Of a stretch of 58,090 nucleotides of DNA, positions 55,282-58,090 are shown in pieces. The notes under the pieces were generated by a model. It saw nothing but the letters and a program-made list of their open reading frames with translations. It was not told where the DNA came from and ran no database searches. The translations under genes were made by a program, and so were the position numbers. Numbering within the stretch: position 1 is the first letter of the stretch; each line of letters begins with the position of its first letter. This DNA is from Tubiluchus corallicola (lineage: Eukaryota; Priapulida; Priapulimorpha; Priapulimorphida; Tubiluchidae): the NCBI GenBank assembly GCA_030141605.1, contig JAQGDQ010001163.1, forward strand, positions 1 to 58,090, read 5' to 3'.

Positions 55282-55523
55282 TTGATGTTGTATTGGCATT
55301 TAAATTGGGTGAGGAAACAATTTATTTGCCTATGTTTGAAATAATGGTAACTCAACACAAGACTGAATAAAACGTCTGTGACGCTATTGCCAAGAGACTT
55401 GTTGTAGTTAACCAAAAGGGAATTGACCCAATGCCAGCTTTTTCAAGAGAAGGCATTGCGGCGTGCAAAGAGGCGTAACTTGGTTTGGATTCTATTGGCT
55501 TGTAGAGATATTGCTGTGTTCAC

Positions 55524-55847
55524 TTGACTTATTTCCGATGCTTTAGGTCAGTTGAGTTGTACGATAAGCATCTTCTTGGCGAACAAAAGTTAACTTTTTT
55601 CGAGAAGTGTCAAAATCCTCCACCTGTTACCATCCTTGTCGAGAGTCCTTATCTGCATACTGTGATGAAAACCAAGTATGCACTTCACGATAGAGTACCT
55701 GCTGTTCCAACTGCAATCGGAGATGGCTTCGTAGTTCCAGATGAAGGGGCAATTGGGAATGCGGCATACCATACGCTTACAGTGTTTAGGAAAACGGTAA
55801 ATGCAGAGGGAGATTGGGAATCCAAGCATTTGCTGATGTATTGTTGA
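55524..55847 (+). CDS. Unrecognised 107-codon frame, possible exon
   Basis: An AG after CGATGCTTT (about 55545) could be an acceptor; the frame then runs [34 protein letters not shown] and [20 protein letters not shown] to a stop at 55845-55847. Composition and codon use look coding, and a Gly/Pro/Asp-rich segment argues against chance. I do not recognise the family. The antisense frame at 55590-55829 is its shadow. Confidence 0.45.
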   Translation: MTYFRCFRSVELYDKHLLGEQKLTFFEKCQNPPPVTILVESPYLHTVMKTKYALHDRVPAVPTAIGDGFVVPDEGAIGNAAYHTLTVFRKTVNAEGDWESKHLLMYC

Positions 55848-56240
55848 TAATTCCTAAGACATTAGCGACAAATTCTGACTTTGATCTGCAAGAATTATAG
55901 TGGCCTTACAACATAACTGGACACTGGTCAACGTAGACTTTTGCTGTGGATGCGAGCAGGAATGTCATCACTAAAGGGATAAAACTTGAGCCGAAAACCT
56001 GCAGAAATGTTTTCTTCTAAAGGTCTACTGTTTTTTGCTGTTTCAGATTTTTTCTCAGACAACTGATTATCAGATACCTGGCAATTAATTTATATTGAAG
56101 TAACTGTATTACACAACAATAATTAAGAAATATGACAAATACATGCATTTTAAATATACACCTCTTCTATATTCTATATAGATATACATATTCTAGAAGG
56201 TAGGATGGGATTACGCACTGTGCCAACTGTTACAATAAGT

Positions 56241-56768
56241 TCAGATTTCACAAAGCTTTTGGAGGAGCATCTTGCCCGACTCGTCACCTCTGTGATAGTA
56301 AAACGGCATCTGTCGGCTACAACATGTTGTGAAGTCGTACTGAAAAGCTTTTAGAAGTATAATGCCAAGCGCTGCTTGGTCGTATCTGTGGCAGCAGTAG
56401 TTATTTGGTGCAGAGAAGTTGCATGGACCAAGTTTTGACCCAAGAGGCGCAATGCAGTCCTCCCTTAAAGCACATTCAGTCCACGGGGACACAATTGACT
56501 GGTAAATAAACTGGGTATTGTACAGCAGGAGAGACGTAGCGTGAATGGCGTTATATCCTTGTTTTCTGTAGTATTCTACAGAAGCATTGAAATAGCTGTA
56601 CATGCCCGGATGTACAAAGCAGTATAGTTTCCGGTTTTGTAACCAGGCAGCGATGCCAGACTTCTTTCTCGTGTAGTCATAGAAGGTTCTCAGCTGTTCG
56701 ATTCTACCTGGTAGCGCCCGAAAGGATGTGTCTATCCAGAAAATAAAGCCCCAGGTTTGAAGTGCTTC
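56241..56768 (-). CDS. Glycosyltransferase-like protein, terminal exon
   Basis: About 175 codons from an acceptor (minus-strand GATATGTTTACAG, exon starts GAAGCACTT at 56768) to a stop at 56241. Visible: EALQTWGFIFWIDTSFRAL, where WIDTSFR resembles the WxDxS(V/F)R motif of nucleotide-sugar transferase folds, then WTECALREDCIAPLGSK and CCHRYDQAALGIILLKAF. I recall the combination W-x2-C-A-L, C-I-A-P and C-H-R-[FY]-D-Q-[SA]-A from a group of uncharacterised animal proteins (DUF1647-type, presumed sugar transferases). Enzyme activity is not shown. N-terminal exons should lie upstream (above 56783) but were not recognised. Confidence 0.6.
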   Translation of the reverse strand, partial: EALQTWGFIFWIDTSFRALPGRIEQLRTFYDYTRKKSGIAAWLQNRKLYCFVHPGMYSYFNASVEYYRKQGYNAIHATSLLLYNTQFIYQSIVSPWTECALREDCIAPLGSKLGPCNFSAPNNYCCHRYDQAALGIILLKAFQYDFTTCCSRQMPFYYHRGDESGKMLLQKLCEI

Positions 56769-58090
56769 CTGTAAACATATCAATACTGATTACTATTGAT
56801 TAGTGTTGGGCATCTACTATTACATTCAGGAATGTGCAACAATACCAATAGGCCTGGAATTTGCTAAAACCAAATAAACTGCAGCATAAATACCCTGCCA
56901 TTCTTGGATGCGCCACATCTGTCAGCTCATTGCACATTTTTAGACGTATGTGAACATACACCTTTAGAAGGAAACCCAAGTTAATAATGCTTTTGTGATG
57001 CACTTAGTTTTGACACAACATTTCTGTACTATGCCTTCTTACATTTCCCAAAAGTTTGGTGAGAGACGTGCTGATAACGTTGACATTAGCTCACAATGAC
57101 TATTTTTACCTTTATGAACCCAGAGAATCCACCAAACATTAATGGGGGAGCTGCTTTTTGTCTTTTGTAGGATTATAGATTAGTTCCTCTACACCACAGA
57201 AGTATTGGAATGCCAAGGAAGAATTTACTGAATCAACCAAACTGAATATTAGTATCAGCATACCATGGATTTATAGCTTGATATTTGTTAAAACTGTGAT
57301 TATAATCCTGCTCTCAATTAGGACTTATTCAAGGTCCTCTAGGTCTGTTTGATCTTGCTGCTCTACTTACCAATGGTATTTGTTTTATAAAATTTGGCAA
57401 CTTGTAAGGAAGGGATCGCGAACTCAGTGGCCTGTTCAATGTAGGTGCTTGTGGTGGGACGGGAAACTATCTGGCTACAGCAGTATAACTGAGGTCATGA
57501 GTGCCACCGAAACATTTTCTGATAAAATTGTCTTGTTGGGATTTAAGTGCTTCAGGTCTGTTATACCATACAGTACTTACTTGTATAATAAGTGGTTTGA
57601 AAGCGGCATGCCATCACTGACCCAATGAGCGTGTGCTTTTATGCCAGCAATGCCAGAATGTGGCGTAATAATGCCAGAACAGGCTCATAATTTCAATGTT
57701 TACTGGGAAGTAAATGATAAATTGTTAGCTTATTGTTAATTTTAGAGACAATAATTTGTGTTAATTATACACAGAAGAAAGCTCATGTACAAATTCCAAT
57801 AACGCATTAGAGATCAGTTTTATTGTGATAAAAAAGCAATAGGTTTACTGCAAATAGAACTTAAATCCAAAATAATCTCACACGTGTGGCTAACGACACT
57901 TATTTAGAAAATGCCCTCCTTGTACGTTCCGAATAGCACTTCTACCATTGGTCATTGATGATAAAATTTAGCAAAAGTTTAACTTTGTGAAATGGACATC
58001 CCCTGTGATATCCAGGCAAGCGCTTGCTTCAAACAAAGCAGACAACCTGCAAACAACAAACGCAGGCAGGCGAAAACACATGCATCAGAC
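56769..58090. other. Spacer and probable intron sequence to the window end
   Basis: At least one intron of the transferase-like gene must lie here, with upstream exons here or beyond the window. A minus-strand stretch near 57560-57480 (TDLKHLNPNKTILSEN) could be coding but lacks convincing splice sites. No repeat was recognised. Confidence 0.4.

Overview
This is an AT-rich window from a nuclear genome, almost certainly an invertebrate animal. The evidence is long intergenic DNA, many decayed non-LTR and LTR retrotransposons, microsatellites, splice-type exon starts, and animal genes. The species cannot be named from the sequence. A eukaryotic UDP-galactopyranose mutase (absent from vertebrates) next to a POMK-type kinase and a Ty3/gypsy element with integrase ahead of reverse transcriptase fits an aquatic invertebrate, but that is inference.

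Layout. 1-10205: two 2.34 kb inverted arms (1-2342 and 7864-10205) with no mismatch or length difference at any point compared. Each carries the same non-LTR reverse transcriptase remnant. They enclose an intronless FkbM-type methyltransferase gene (4083-5057, minus), a 52-53 bp minisatellite and a 63 bp minisatellite. 10230-12792: a broken Ty3-like gag-protease remnant. 15384-16805: an intact single-exon UDP-galactopyranose mutase (minus). 21614-22759: a GT8 glycosyltransferase of the glucoside xylosyltransferase type (minus). 24627-25471: a truncated, inverted pseudogene copy of the mutase. 26831-29400: a second minisatellite locus, a candidate LTR and a TATA-bearing short reading frame. 31625-32413: terminal exon of a POMK-like kinase (minus). 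33569-41675: a complete Ty3/gypsy element with paired 1.07 kb LTRs, a CCCAT target-site duplication, PBS and PPT. Its domain order Gag-PR-IN-RT-RH is the Gmr1-like arrangement; two frameshifts break pol. 42262-42755: a tandem array built from a reverse transcriptase motif. 46104-46342: a MITE. 47380-47915: a third locus of the 52-53 bp minisatellite. 49379-54720: two non-LTR retrotransposons, the first split by a solo LTR with a perfect GATTC duplication. 54997-55847: two unrecognised reading frames. 56241-56768: terminal exon of a glycosyltransferase-like protein (minus).

How the genes relate. All five host genes with recognisable products lie on the minus strand, and all plausibly act in the secretory pathway or on sugars: methyltransferase, mutase, xylosyltransferase-like enzyme, sugar kinase and transferase-like protein. 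They may simply be neighbours, but the concentration is worth testing. Everything else is mobile DNA, its debris, or tandem repeats.
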